Origin: Henriciella algicola | Lineage (GTDB): Bacteria > Pseudomonadota > Alphaproteobacteria > Caulobacterales > Hyphomonadaceae | Assembly (NCBI RefSeq): GCF_003576245.1 | Contig: NZ_QWGA01000008.1 | Coordinates: forward strand, 186,001-250,000 | Direction: 5' to 3' | Length of the DNA: 64,000 nt | Shown here: positions 50,742-60,029 of the stretch, one piece after another | Layout: the number at the start of each line of letters is the position of its first letter | How positions within the stretch are numbered: the first letter of the stretch is position 1 | Notes under the pieces: model-generated | What the model was told of the DNA's origin: nothing | The model's input: only the letters and a program-made list of their open reading frames with translations | Database searches by the model: none | Made by a program: the position numbers and the translations under genes

Positions 50742-52571
50742 ATGACCGAGCCTACTTCGCTTCGCAATATCGCGATCATCGCCCACGTTGACCACGGCAA
50801 GACCACGCTGGTCGACTGCCTTCTCAAACAGTCCGGCACCTTCCGCGAGAATGAAGAGACTGCCGACCGGATGATGGACTCCAACGATCTGGAGCGCGAG
50901 CGCGGCATCACGATCCTCGCCAAGACAACATCGGTCGTCTGGGGCGATACGCGCGTTAACATCGTCGACACGCCGGGCCACGCCGACTTTGGCGGTGAGG
51001 TGGAGCGTATCCTGAACATGGTGGATGGCGCGATCGTGCTGGTCGACGCGGCTGAAGGCCCGATGCCGCAGACCAAGTTCGTTGTGTCGAAGGCGCTGAA
51101 AGTGGGCCTCAAGCCGATCGTCTGCGTCAACAAGATCGACAAGCCGGACAGCCGTCCTGACTATGTCATCAACGAAGTGTTCGACCTCTTCGCTGACCTC
51201 GGCGCCGATGACGAACAGCTCGACTTCCCGATCCTCTACGGCTCAGCGAAGAATGGCTGGATGAGCATGGATCACGAGAAGCCGGAAACCGATATGGCGG
51301 CTCTGTTCGAGCTGGTCATCAAGCATGTACCAGAGCCGCGCACCGAGGAAGGTCCGTTCCGGATGCTCGCGACGACCATCTCGTCCGACAACTTCCTTGG
51401 CCGCATCCTGACCGGTCGCATCACCTCCGGCACCATCAAGCCGAACCAGACGGTGAAAGTTCTCTCGCGCGATGGCGAGCTGGTTGAGCAGGGCCGCGTC
51501 TCCAAGGTGCTGGCTTTCCGCGGTCTTGGCCGTGAGCCGATCGAGGAAGGTGTCGCTGGCGACATCGTCTCACTGTCGGGCCTCACCAAAGCGAACGTGG
51601 CCGATACTTTCGTCGATCCTTCGGTCAGTGAGCCTATCCAGGCCCAGCCAATCGACCCGCCAACGCTCTCCATGACCTTCCGCGTCAATGACAGCCCGCT
51701 GGCCGGTACCGAAGGCAAGAAGGTGACCTCGCGCCTGATCTGGGACCGTCTGGTCAAGGAAGCGGAAGGCAACGTCGCGCTTCAGGTGGAACGCTCGACC
51801 GAAGCCGAAGCCTTTACCGTGTCCGGCCGGGGCGAACTTCAGCTGGCCGTTCTTATCGAGACCATGCGCCGCGAAGGCTTCGAGCTTGGCGTGATGCGCC
51901 CAAAGGTCGTTATGAAGGAAGACCCGGATACGGGCGAAAAGCTCGAGCCGATAGAGGAAGTGGTCATCGACGTCGATGATGAGCACACCGGCGTGATCGT
52001 GCAGAAGCTGCAGGAGCGCAAAGCCGACATGATGGAGATGAAGCCATCGGGCGCAGGGCGCACGCGGCTCGTCTTCCACGCGCCGACGCGCGGCCTGATC
52101 GGTTATCAGGGTGAGCTTCTGTCCGATACGCGCGGCACGGCTATCATGAACCGCGTCTTCCTTGAATACGCACCCTACAAGGGCGCGATCAAAGGCCGTC
52201 ACACCGGTGTTCTCGTGTCGATGGAGCAGGGCGAGGCTGTGGCCTTCGCACTCTTCAACCTCGAAGACCGCGGTCCGATGATGATCCACCCTGGTGACAA
52301 GGTCTATCAGGGCATGATTATCGGCGAGCACACGCGCGACAATGACCTTGAGGTCAATGTCATGAAGGGCAAGAAGCTGACCAACGTCCGCGCGTCGGGT
52401 ACCGACGAGGCCGTGCGCCTGACCCCGCCGCTGCAAATGACGCTCGAGCGTTCGCTGGCCTATATCGCCGAAGATGAGCTGGTTGAAGTCACGCCGCAGT
52501 CCATCCGCCTGCGCAAGATCCACCTCGACCCGCATGAGCGCAAGAAAGCGGCGAAGGCGGCCAGCGCGTAA
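50742..52571 (+). CDS. typA: Translational GTPase TypA/BipA
   Basis: Ribosome-associated GTPase of 609 residues involved in ribosome assembly and stress adaptation. G1 motif AHVDHGKT (residues 14-21), G3 [16 protein letters not shown] and G4 NKIDKPD are intact, and the C-terminal half keeps [21 protein letters not shown] and [10 protein letters not shown] ribosome site is not obvious. It is followed after 149 bases by the DUF5694 gene. Length is standard. Confidence 0.95.
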   Translation: MTEPTSLRNIAIIAHVDHGKTTLVDCLLKQSGTFRENEETADRMMDSNDLERERGITILAKTTSVVWGDTRVNIVDTPGHADFGGEVERILNMVDGAIVLVDAAEGPMPQTKFVVSKALKVGLKPIVCVNKIDKPDSRPDYVINEVFDLFADLGADDEQLDFPILYGSAKNGWMSMDHEKPETDMAALFELVIKHVPEPRTEEGPFRMLATTISSDNFLGRILTGRITSGTIKPNQTVKVLSRDGELVEQGRVSKVLAFRGLGREPIEEGVAGDIVSLSGLTKANVADTFVDPSVSEPIQAQPIDPPTLSMTFRVNDSPLAGTEGKKVTSRLIWDRLVKEAEGNVALQVERSTEAEAFTVSGRGELQLAVLIETMRREGFELGVMRPKVVMKEDPDTGEKLEPIEEVVIDVDDEHTGVIVQKLQERKADMMEMKPSGAGRTRLVFHAPTRGLIGYQGELLSDTRGTAIMNRVFLEYAPYKGAIKGRHTGVLVSMEQGEAVAFALFNLEDRGPMMIHPGDKVYQGMIIGEHTRDNDLEVNVMKGKKLTNVRASGTDEAVRLTPPLQMTLERSLAYIAEDELVEVTPQSIRLRKIHLDPHERKKAAKAASA

Positions 52572-52602
52572 GCACGCCGGATTCTAGGAAATTCTGTTAT
52601 GG

Positions 52603-52624
52603 TGGTCTCTTTTACAGGAGACCA
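52603..52624 (+). promoter_or_regulatory. Hairpin covering a ribosome site after typA
   Basis: TGGTCTC and GAGACCA form a 7-base stem around an 8-base loop. The right arm contains part of the AGGAG that precedes the small open frame at 52627. No T-run follows, so it is more like a translation-control stem than a terminator. Confidence 0.45.
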
Positions 52625-52626
52625 TC

Positions 52627-52731
52627 ATGACCGGACCATTCGCTAGTAAAAAATCTGAGCTTGCCTATCGTGGCGGGCTGGGGGCACGCGGCCTTCGATC
52701 GCCATTCGGAGGTCGCGCTGATGTGGCGTGA
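52627..52731 (+). CDS. Possible leader peptide (34 aa)
   Basis: An ATG with AGGAG 6 bases ahead opens 34 codons (begins MTGPFASKKSELAYRG, ends GGRADVA) and stops 8 bases beyond the ATG of the next gene, so translation of it would deliver ribosomes to that start. No similarity is recognised. Alternatively it is chance. The gene it overlaps has its own GGAGG site. Confidence 0.35.
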   Translation: MTGPFASKKSELAYRGGLGARGLRSPFGGRADVA

Positions 52732-53569
52732 ACTGGCATGCGTTCTAGCGCTCGCGGCGATGACCGGCGGGCCCGTGTCCGCGCAAGACGCCGTCAAAGG
52801 CGAGTCCGAACCAGTTCAGGTCATGGTACTCGGCGTCTATCACTTCGATAATCCGGGTCTGGATGTGAATAACATCGAGACCGACAACATTCTCTCTCCC
52901 AATCGTCAGGAAGAGCTGCAGGTTCTTGGCGAAGCATTGGCGAGCTTCGAGCCGACGGCCATCGCGCTAGAGATCGTTTCGCAGCCGCCTTATCTGGACG
53001 CGGGGTTCCAGAGTTTCGAAGCTGATGACCTGCTGAACGAAGCGAGCGAGGATGTTCAGATCGGCTACCGCGTTGCCCGGATTGCCGGTGTGGACCGTGT
53101 CTATGCGATCAATGAGCAGCCATCTGGCGACGAGCCGGACTATTTCCCGTTTGATCGGGTTTCGGCATTCGCCGAGCGCGCAGGCAGGCAGCAGGAATTC
53201 ACGGCACTGGCTGACATGTCCGATATGGTTTCGCAGTTCGAGGCCCTTCAGGCCACATCGACGATACCGGAACTTCTGAAGCTCCATAATTCCGACTGGG
53301 TGCCGGACCATTTCTATTGGGAGATCATCGGCTATGGCGAAGGCGAGGAGCAGCCGGGCGCAGAGCTTGCCGCCTACTGGTTCATGCGCAACGCAAAGAT
53401 ATTCAACAAGCTTCAACAGGTGACTGAGCCAGGTGACCGTGTCCTTGTGGTTTACGGCTCGGGGCACAAGGCCTGGCTCGATGAGCTGGTAGAAAAGACG
53501 CCAGGATACCAGAGTGTGGATCCGCTACCGTATCTTGATCTGGCAAGCACGACCCTGGAAGGGCGTTAG
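52721..53569 (+). CDS. DUF5694 exported protein
   Basis: 282-residue protein with a signal peptide (MWRELACVLALAAMTGGPVSA-QD). The body has the DUF5694 outline: VQVMVLGVYHFDNPGLDVNN, then FEPTAIALE, and the C-terminal VVYGSGHKAWLDELVEKTPG. The VYHFDNPG block with a conserved His recalls the ChaN/Tiki-like superfamily. Function unknown. Start at 52721 has GGAGG 9 bases ahead. It ends in a bidirectional terminator. Confidence 0.8.
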   Translation: MWRELACVLALAAMTGGPVSAQDAVKGESEPVQVMVLGVYHFDNPGLDVNNIETDNILSPNRQEELQVLGEALASFEPTAIALEIVSQPPYLDAGFQSFEADDLLNEASEDVQIGYRVARIAGVDRVYAINEQPSGDEPDYFPFDRVSAFAERAGRQQEFTALADMSDMVSQFEALQATSTIPELLKLHNSDWVPDHFYWEIIGYGEGEEQPGAELAAYWFMRNAKIFNKLQQVTEPGDRVLVVYGSGHKAWLDELVEKTPGYQSVDPLPYLDLASTTLEGR

Positions 53570-53582
53570 GGCGCCGACAATA

Positions 53583-53610
53583 AAAAGGGCAGCCCATCGG
53601 CTGCCCTTTT
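53583..53610. terminator. Bidirectional terminator
   Basis: AAAAGGGCAGCC-CATC-GGCTGCCCTTTT is a perfect 12-base-pair stem with A- and T-runs on both sides, lying between the convergent DUF5694 and acidic lipoprotein genes. It should stop transcription from both. Confidence 0.9.
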
Positions 53611-53664
53611 CAGACTGTATTTCACATGGCGCGCGCATTCAGGATGCGCGAGCCGAAGCATGCC

Positions 53665-53988
53665 TTAGTCTTCTTCGAAGTCTGGATCTTCGCTGTCAGC
53701 GACGCCGTCGCCGTCATCGTCGGTGTCGACTTCGTCTGCGATGCCGTCACCGTCGGTATCGGTCATGGCTTCATCGACAGCAGCTTCGGTGTCTTCTGCG
53801 AGCTCTTCAGCTTCAGCAGCGACTTCGTCTGCAGCTTCTTCGAGGTCTTCGCCAACAGTGTCTTCCTCGACCACGACTTCTTCTTCAGCCGGTGGGGTTT
53901 CGATTTCGACTTCTGTGGTGTCACCCTCGCAACCGGCGAGGACAGCGGCGAACGCGCCAGCGGCAGCAACATAGAAAAGTTTTTTCAT
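53665..53988 (-). CDS. Acidic lipoprotein with calcium-binding-type repeats
   Basis: 107-residue lipoprotein (lipobox LAGC, Cys20) with a very acidic helical middle (long Glu/Ala runs) and a C-terminal stretch of thrombospondin-type-3-like repeats (DTDGDGIADEVD, DTDDDGDGVADSED). Such Asp-rich repeats bind calcium in known proteins; here it is inference. Single gene with the bidirectional terminator behind it. Confidence 0.75.
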   Translation of the reverse strand: MKKLFYVAAAGAFAAVLAGCEGDTTEVEIETPPAEEEVVVEEDTVGEDLEEAADEVAAEAEELAEDTEAAVDEAMTDTDGDGIADEVDTDDDGDGVADSEDPDFEED

Positions 53989-54219
53989 TTCCGGACCCTT
54001 TCATCAACGGAACTTGAGCGATGTGACGAAAAAGTGATTTGCGCAAGGAGGTTAGGCCGAAAAATTTTCATTTTGCGTTCGTGCGCCCCTTTGATGGGCA
54101 GGCTCAGATGCCGAATGAAAACAGAGGCGCCACGGCTGAAATCGTAAAACTTGTTGCAGTCGGCATCGAACCAAAAGTGTTTAACCTAAGTTATGTCAGG
54201 AACAGATAGGGGTGGTGCC

Positions 54220-54741
54220 ATGGCGATTTCTGTAAGTCCTGTTGAAACTGCTGATGTCGGGCTGAACCGTGACCTGTTTCTGAGGTCCCTTCTGCGCGAA
54301 CTGGCAGGCACGCTGGAATCTGTCGTCGGGCTAGAGGATGCTTCCGGTTACATCTCGGTCGTTGGCGGGGCCATCGGCAATCAGATTAACCAGGCTTACA
54401 AGAAAGAGATTGCGGTCCAGAAGCTCAGCCGCGAAGAAATCGGCCAGGTACTGGTCGATCTCAAACGTCGTATTGAAGGCGACTTTTACATCATCGAAGC
54501 CGATGAGACGAAAATTGTGCTGGGCAACAAGGCGTGTCCTTTTGGCAAATTTGTCGAAGGTCGTCCCTCGCTCTGCATGATGACGTCTAATGTGTTCGGG
54601 ACGATCACGGCGGATAATCTTGGATATGCCAATGTGGTAATCGAGGAAGCCATCGCGCGCGGTGACAAGGGATGCCGCGTGGTGGTCAATCTGGTTCAGC
54701 CGGACGAGGCGCCCGAAGGGCGGGAATATTTTGGCGGCTGA
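54220..54741 (+). CDS. Methanogen output domain 1 (metOD1) protein
   Basis: 173-residue soluble protein. The C-terminal half, with cysteine-containing [55 protein letters not shown], matches the metOD1 domain found as an output or sensor unit in signal-transduction proteins. The N-terminal helices may mediate pairing. The start at 54220 has GGGGTGG ahead; 54193 is an alternative. Its stop overlaps the start of a histidine kinase by 11 bases, so the two form a co-translated signalling pair. Confidence 0.78.
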   Translation: MAISVSPVETADVGLNRDLFLRSLLRELAGTLESVVGLEDASGYISVVGGAIGNQINQAYKKEIAVQKLSREEIGQVLVDLKRRIEGDFYIIEADETKIVLGNKACPFGKFVEGRPSLCMMTSNVFGTITADNLGYANVVIEEAIARGDKGCRVVVNLVQPDEAPEGREYFGG

Positions 54742-55765
54742 TCCCTCGCCTTTCGCGCAATGGACAGACATTTTCGACGTTTCGCGCGAAGCGCTGATGC
54801 TTGTTGGGGATGACGGAAGCGTCCATGCGAGCAATCATGCCATGCGCCGTCTCATTGAACAGGCCAGACCGGGGCAGCAACTCGACGCCTTGCTCGTTGG
54901 CGATGAGCGCGCGCGAAGCGCCTTGACCGCCGACCTGAGAAAAAGCGCAGATCCGCGCCCTTTCAGCCTCATCTTCAAGGATGGAAGTCCGTCGGGCCTC
55001 CGGCTGCGCGGCGTCGGGAAACGTCTGCGCCGGGGCGGAGCCAGCGTCTATTTCATGCTCCGTTTTGACGTTGACGATACTGATCGGTTCGCAGCGCTGA
55101 GCCTGCAGGTCGCCGATCTGGACCGCGAGGTGCGTGCCCGCCGCGAAGCCCAGCAGTCGGCCGAAGCTGCGCTGGAAATCAATCGGCTGTTGACCAAAGA
55201 GCTTCACCACCGGGTGAACAACAATCTGCAATTGCAGATTTCCCTGCTTCGCCGCGCGTCTCGCCTGACTCAAAATCCGGAAGTGAAACTGTTTGTGGGA
55301 CACGCGATCGGCCGCCTTCGCGCCATGTCGGCCGGTCTCGACCTTACCTATCAGAGCGGGGAAACAGGGGTCGAAGTCGCCGATCTGATTCAAAAGCTGG
55401 CCGGACAGGCGGCGGAGACTCTCTCTCCTGACCTCGAGATCGAGCTTTCGCTCAGTGTTGGCTTCGCAGTTTCAGTGCCACAGGTCACGCCCCTTGCGCT
55501 CATCATCCACGAAACGATGACGCGGCTTTACGCCAACAAGGACGGGTCTGACCAACGCCGGATATTACTCCAGGCGGGGGAAGACGAAGAAGGCCCGTGG
55601 CTCGACCTTGTGGACGACGGAAATTGGGCTGATGTCGCGATTTATGGGGAGTCTGCTGAAGCTGACAGGCTGGTCGACACGCTCGCCAGACAGGCTGGCG
55701 TGACAGTAATACGCAGCGATGAAGGTGGCCGCCGGTTGCGCTTGCGGTTCGTGACCCTAGCCTAA
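54731..55765 (+). CDS. HisKA_2-type sensor histidine kinase (soluble)
   Basis: 344-residue cytoplasmic kinase: an N-terminal PAS-like region ([28 protein letters not shown]), a coiled linker ([32 protein letters not shown]) and the HisKA_2 dimer block [18 protein letters not shown] with His159/His160, then a shortened ATPase domain ([18 protein letters not shown]). The ATPase part lacks clear G boxes (only LDLVDDGN is visible), so activity may be weak or altered. The start is TTG at 54731 behind AAGGGCGGG. Paired with the metOD1 protein. Confidence 0.78.
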   Translation: MAADPSPFAQWTDIFDVSREALMLVGDDGSVHASNHAMRRLIEQARPGQQLDALLVGDERARSALTADLRKSADPRPFSLIFKDGSPSGLRLRGVGKRLRRGGASVYFMLRFDVDDTDRFAALSLQVADLDREVRARREAQQSAEAALEINRLLTKELHHRVNNNLQLQISLLRRASRLTQNPEVKLFVGHAIGRLRAMSAGLDLTYQSGETGVEVADLIQKLAGQAAETLSPDLEIELSLSVGFAVSVPQVTPLALIIHETMTRLYANKDGSDQRRILLQAGEDEEGPWLDLVDDGNWADVAIYGESAEADRLVDTLARQAGVTVIRSDEGGRRLRLRFVTLA

Positions 55766-56280
55766 CCAGTTAGCGAGGGGTCGGCGAGCCGTGTGATCGC
55801 TTGTTGCTTGACCATGTCTACGGCAGGCGCGATCTGGGCGAGGCCGCTCTGGCTTGAGCCATTCGCCACTTCGTCGAAAACGATCTTCGTGCCGCCTGTC
55901 TCGGGATCCTCTTCCAAGGTGATAGTCCAGGTGACCTGTACGCCCATGCCCTGCAGCGGGCCGAAGGGGGCGTCCAGCCGCAGCATCTTGTTCTCAAGGA
56001 TTGAGAGGACACGGCCGTGCTCAACGGCGTTGCCTTCCCAGCTTTCCATCCATGGCCCGCCCGCATTCGGGTTTAGCCAGAGATGTTCGGTCTTGCCGGA
56101 ATAGGTGTGATCTGCGTGCCACCAAGTGTCGGGCTGGATGAGGCGCTCCCATGTCTCTTCGACACTCAGCTCCGACACCGCTTCATGGCGCAGCGTGTAA
56201 TGGTCAGCGGTCGCAGTGACGACTTCAGCGCTCGCGGGCAGGCCCACAAGTGCGGCGGCTATCAGACAGGCTGATCTCAT
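55762..56280 (-). CDS. Exported SRPBCC-domain protein
   Basis: 172-residue protein with a signal peptide (LIAAALVGLPASAE) and a START/Bet-v1-like region: RHEAVSELSVEETWERLIQPDTWWHADHTYSG, MLRLDAPFGPLQGMGVQVTWTI. Export of this fold is less common than cytoplasmic placement. Ligand unknown. Its stop overlaps the end of the convergent kinase gene by 4 bases. Confidence 0.8.
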   Translation of the reverse strand: MRSACLIAAALVGLPASAEVVTATADHYTLRHEAVSELSVEETWERLIQPDTWWHADHTYSGKTEHLWLNPNAGGPWMESWEGNAVEHGRVLSILENKMLRLDAPFGPLQGMGVQVTWTITLEEDPETGGTKIVFDEVANGSSQSGLAQIAPAVDMVKQQAITRLADPSLTG

Positions 56281-56437
56281 GAACTCCCTCCATCATGTGG
56301 CGCTGACTATTTGCGGTGATGGGCCATTTGGCAAGTTGTGGCCCGTTTGCATCGGCTGGCCCGGAAAGCGGCCCGCCACGTTACCGAAACGTCATAAAAT
56401 ACTTTGCAGCGAAGCCCGCCTCTTTAAAAGTGTGGGC

Positions 56438-56884
56438 ATGGCGCTTTTGCTTCATCAAGGTGCAGGCTGGAAGATCAGGCCTTACGCACGAGCTGACAAT
56501 GTCAGCGTGGAAACGCTTTTTCTCGACTGTCTTGATGCATTTCCCTGGCGCAGTGGCCCCGTCGATGAGCTCATCCGCCTTCGCCAGACGCTCCGCCTTT
56601 CACGCTGTATCGTTGCCGAAGAACCGCACGCCGGCGTCATCGGCTTCCTGACTCTGGAGCGGAAAAGCTCTTACGTGCCGCATCTGTTCGTCGCAGAGGA
56701 CTGGCGTCTTTGCGGGGTCGGGTCAGGCCTGCTGGAAGTCGCGCGAGATCTGGCGCGTGCGCCGCTTTCGCTCGACGTCGATGACCAGAATGCGCTGGCT
56801 ATGAAAGCCTACCTCGCAATGGGCTGGACCGAGAAGGTCGACACATCGACCCGGCCAGGTCAGCGACGGCTCACAGGGCCTTAG
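56438..56884 (+). CDS. GNAT family N-acetyltransferase
   Basis: 148-residue acetyltransferase-like protein. KIRPYARADNVSVETLFLDCLDAFPW opens the fold, and YVPHLFVAEDWRLCGVGSGLLEVARDLARAPLSLDVDDQNALAMKAYLAMGW carries the acetyl-CoA region and C-terminal block. The ATG at 56438 is chosen for where the fold begins; no good ribosome site is visible and a GTG at 56432 is possible. Substrate unknown. Confidence 0.75.
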   Translation: MALLLHQGAGWKIRPYARADNVSVETLFLDCLDAFPWRSGPVDELIRLRQTLRLSRCIVAEEPHAGVIGFLTLERKSSYVPHLFVAEDWRLCGVGSGLLEVARDLARAPLSLDVDDQNALAMKAYLAMGWTEKVDTSTRPGQRRLTGP

Positions 56885-56909
56885 GGCGTTTTTATCAATA
56901 TTCGCCGCC

Positions 56910-57770
56910 CTAGTGTAAGGCGGGCAGCCAGAAGATCTGAGCGGCCATGAAGATACCGAGTGCTGTGGCCGCGCTGACGGCAACCATTCCACCTGCCATG
57001 GCGTAGCGCGCGGGGGCTGAGCCTCTGTCGCGGACGAGGAGGTAGAGCTCTAGGACAAGCAGGGGAATGACCGCGTGTCCGATGCCAAGGAACCGGTCAA
57101 ACGGTCCGGTCAGGTCCATGGCGCTGCCGGGCATTGTCCCGCCCGTGATACCGGCCCAGAATCCGAAGCCGAGCCGGAAGAACCAGACGCCGCTCGCCGC
57201 AATGAAGAGTCGCATCGCCCAGCGATAGTGATCTGCAAACCGGCGCTTGAGCGCAAATCTCAGCGTCATCGCGGAAAATACGAGAATGCAGATTGCATTG
57301 ATCGTGTTTCCGGTCGCAACAAAGGCGCCGCCGACAACGCCGCGATGATAGACGAGAACAAGTGCGCCGACGCTCATCACGACGGCCACGAGGAGGAAGA
57401 GGCGGCCATTCCAACGGTGGAAGGTGCGGAAGTTGTTGCGGATCTGTGGGACAAGCTGAAACGGGGCGCCGAACGTGATAATAAAGGCCAGCAGCACATG
57501 GCTCAGGAACAGGCTGTTGCCCAGCAGGTCCCCATCGATGAAGCCGTGAAATACGCGGCCATCCATCCGCTCGAAATCACCTTGGGCGGTCGATACACCG
57601 TAGAAGCCCAGGATATAGGCGGCGAAGGCGGCCTGTCCGATCACGGCGATGACGAACCAGAGTGCGCCTGAGAGTTTCAGGACGCGCAAGGCATCAAGTT
57701 GCGGGAGGATTGCGGGGCGGGAAGTGAGCGCTGTCATTTTCTTGGTCTTTTCAGTGCGATTTGGCTGCAT
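56910..57770 (-). CDS. DUF2306 membrane protein
   Basis: 286-residue integral membrane protein with about seven helices. The block FHRWNGRLFLLVAVVMSVGALVL and the histidine-rich FADHYRWAMRLFIAASGVWFFRLGFGFWAGI fit DUF2306, a family related to haem-type or cytochrome-like membrane proteins but without known function. The start at 57770 or an internal ATG at 57737 are both possible; neither has a good ribosome site. Divergent from the AraC-type regulator (103 bases), which may control it. Confidence 0.82.
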   Translation of the reverse strand: MQPNRTEKTKKMTALTSRPAILPQLDALRVLKLSGALWFVIAVIGQAAFAAYILGFYGVSTAQGDFERMDGRVFHGFIDGDLLGNSLFLSHVLLAFIITFGAPFQLVPQIRNNFRTFHRWNGRLFLLVAVVMSVGALVLVYHRGVVGGAFVATGNTINAICILVFSAMTLRFALKRRFADHYRWAMRLFIAASGVWFFRLGFGFWAGITGGTMPGSAMDLTGPFDRFLGIGHAVIPLLVLELYLLVRDRGSAPARYAMAGGMVAVSAATALGIFMAAQIFWLPALH

Positions 57771-57873
57771 TTTATCGGCGCAGCGCGGCTGACCCCATGA
57801 CGGCGGGTTCCAATTTCATGACCTGTGGTAACAATAGGGCGGACGCGAATGGGCGACGCCCGAGGGGAGGATA

Positions 57874-58926
57874 ATGGCTGGAGCCTCAGTATCAGCTGGT
57901 TATACGAAAGCTCTGCTCGACCTTGCCGTCAGCCTCGGCGCCGACCGCGCTGAACTGCTGTCAGCCGCCGGTTTGAGCGCAGACGATCTCAAGCAAAGTG
58001 AGGCGCGTATCCCGTTCGAGCGGTTCAAACGTCTTATGCGCGAAGGCAAGCGATTGTCCGAAGACCCCGCGCTCGCGCTGCGCTTTGGCACCGATATCAG
58101 GTTCAACGTGCTGTCCATTGTGGGCCTGATCTGTTTTGCGGCGCCGACCATGGACGAGGCCTTCCGGCAGATGAACCGGTATGGCCGATTGGTTATCGAA
58201 GTAGAAGGCGTGGGACGCGAGGATCGCTTTGTTATCGAGGAACATGGCGGGCGCACTTACATTGTCGACAAGCGGGCCAATCCCAACAGTTTTCCTGAAC
58301 TGACTGAATCGACGCTCGGCCGGTTCATCTGCGGATTTACACGCGTCTTTCCCAAGGTGCCGCTCTACCTGTCTGCCGAGGTTACGCATGCGCGTCCTGA
58401 CTATGGCGATCTCTATGAGGAGCTGCTGGGTGTGCCGGTAAAGTTCGGCCAGGAGCGGAACACGATGGAAATCGACCCTGCTTATTTCACGATGACGATA
58501 TCGGACTCGCCCGGCTATGTCTTTGGCATGCTGAACGCGCATGCCGACGAGCTCCTGAAGCAGCTTGAAGCTTCAGACACAGTCGCGTCCGAGGTCGAGC
58601 GACGCGTGATGGCAGATCTGCATACGGGCAATGTCAGCATGAAGACGATTGCCTCGCAGATGGGGATGAGCCGTCAGACGCTGTACCGGCAGCTGAAGCA
58701 GGAAGGCACGAGCTTTGACGAGTTGCTGGACCGCTTACGCCATCGCCTCGCGATTGATTATCTTGAAGGCGAAAAAGTCTCGGTCAACGAAACCGCCTAT
58801 CTGGTTGGTTTTTCAGACCCAAGCGCGTTTTCCCGGGCCTTCAAGAGATGGACGGGACATCGTCCAAGCGCGGGCGCTGGCCATTTGCTTCGACAGAATG
58901 ACCAGCGGGTCGGCCATGGCGATTAG
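57874..58926 (+). CDS. AraC-family transcriptional regulator (Arabinose_bd type)
   Basis: 350-residue regulator: N-terminal ligand domain with the LLSAAGL...RIPFERFKRLM and ALRFGTDIRFNVLSIVGLICFAAPTMDEAFRQMNRYGRL signatures, and C-terminal double helix-turn-helix (SMKTIASQMGMSRQTLYRQLKQEGTSFDELLDRLRHRLAIDYLEGEKVSVNETAYLVGFSDPSAFSRAFKRWTGHRPS). This type often responds to amino acids or fatty-acid derivatives. A GGGGAGGATA site precedes the ATG. Divergent from the DUF2306 gene. Confidence 0.92.
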   Translation: MAGASVSAGYTKALLDLAVSLGADRAELLSAAGLSADDLKQSEARIPFERFKRLMREGKRLSEDPALALRFGTDIRFNVLSIVGLICFAAPTMDEAFRQMNRYGRLVIEVEGVGREDRFVIEEHGGRTYIVDKRANPNSFPELTESTLGRFICGFTRVFPKVPLYLSAEVTHARPDYGDLYEELLGVPVKFGQERNTMEIDPAYFTMTISDSPGYVFGMLNAHADELLKQLEASDTVASEVERRVMADLHTGNVSMKTIASQMGMSRQTLYRQLKQEGTSFDELLDRLRHRLAIDYLEGEKVSVNETAYLVGFSDPSAFSRAFKRWTGHRPSAGAGHLLRQNDQRVGHGD

Positions 58927-59007
58927 CGCGTAGGCAAGCTTGCTTTCGAACGGAAGTTTTGCGTGCTTCAGCGGCGCGCCTTCAACGATGTCGAACCTAT
59001 CTCGCTA

Positions 59008-60021
59008 TCAGTGAGATGCCGCTACGCGATCAATCGCTTCAAGATGCGGTGCTTGCTCATCGGCGGAGAGGAATGACCCGGTAAAGCTGTTCTTCGCCAG
59101 CGTGATGATGTCATCGCGGGTCAGGCCGACGGCCTTGGCCGTCTCGCGGAAGTTCTGGCTCACATAGCCGCCGAAATAGGCCGGATCGTCAGAGTTCACC
59201 GTCGCCCTAAGGCCAAGCTCCAGCATCTTTTTCATGGGGTGCTGGGTGAGGTCATCGACGACACAAAGCGAGAGGTTCGAAAGCGGGCACACTGTCAGCG
59301 TCATACCGCTCTCGGCCAGCCGGGCGACAAGCTTTTCATCTTCCAACGAGCGATTGCCGTGATCGATGCGGTCGACCTTCAGCTCGTCCAGCGCCTCATA
59401 GACATAGGCGGGCGGGCCTTCCTCGCCTGCATGGGCGACGAGCTTCAGCCCCTCCTTGCGGGCCTCTTCATAGATGCGCGCAAACTTGGAAGGCGGGTGG
59501 CCGTTCTCTGAGCTGTCGAGGCCGATGCCATGGATCCTTGAGAGCCAGGGCTTTGCCTGATCCCAGGTCTTGAAGGCTTCCTCTTCGGAGAGGTGGCGCA
59601 GGAAGCACATGATGAGGCGATAGGTGATGCCATACTTTGCCTTCGCAGCATCGAGCGCCTTCAGGATACCGCTGATCGGCACGTCGAACGGGACGCCGCG
59701 TTCGGTGTGGCCCTGCGGGTCGAAGAAAACCTCGACATGGCGGACATTATCGGCGGCGACGCGCTGCAGATAGGCATCGGTCAGGTCGTGGAAGTCGGCC
59801 TCTGTCTGCAAGACCGACATGCCCTGATAGTAGATGTCGAGGAAGTCCTGCAGGTTGGAGAACTCATACGCTGCGCGGACTTCCTCGAGCGTCTTGAAGG
59901 GGATGTCGACCTTGTTGCGGGCGGCAAATTCGAGGAGCTGCTCAGGCTCGAGGCTGCCTTCGAGGTGAAGGTGCAGCTCGGCCTTGGGCAGAGCGTCGAT
60001 CAGGGCATCAAGGTCTGACAT
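59008..60021 (-). CDS. Adenine/adenosine deaminase family protein
   Basis: 337-residue amidohydrolase: zinc ligands in ELHLHLEG (His17, His19), VAHAGEEGPP, DHGNRS and NSDDPAYFGG. The HTERGVPFDVPISGILKAL, GLDSSENGHPPSKFARIYEEA and EEGPPAYVYEALDELKVDRIDHG blocks resemble the Pseudomonas/yeast adenine deaminase (AAH1-like) group more than classical adenosine deaminase, so adenine to hypoxanthine conversion is likely. The start is 8 bases downstream of the S9 peptidase stop on the same strand, so they share a transcript. Confidence 0.9.
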   Translation of the reverse strand: MSDLDALIDALPKAELHLHLEGSLEPEQLLEFAARNKVDIPFKTLEEVRAAYEFSNLQDFLDIYYQGMSVLQTEADFHDLTDAYLQRVAADNVRHVEVFFDPQGHTERGVPFDVPISGILKALDAAKAKYGITYRLIMCFLRHLSEEEAFKTWDQAKPWLSRIHGIGLDSSENGHPPSKFARIYEEARKEGLKLVAHAGEEGPPAYVYEALDELKVDRIDHGNRSLEDEKLVARLAESGMTLTVCPLSNLSLCVVDDLTQHPMKKMLELGLRATVNSDDPAYFGGYVSQNFRETAKAVGLTRDDIITLAKNSFTGSFLSADEQAPHLEAIDRVAASH

Positions 60022-60029
60022 TCTGGGTC

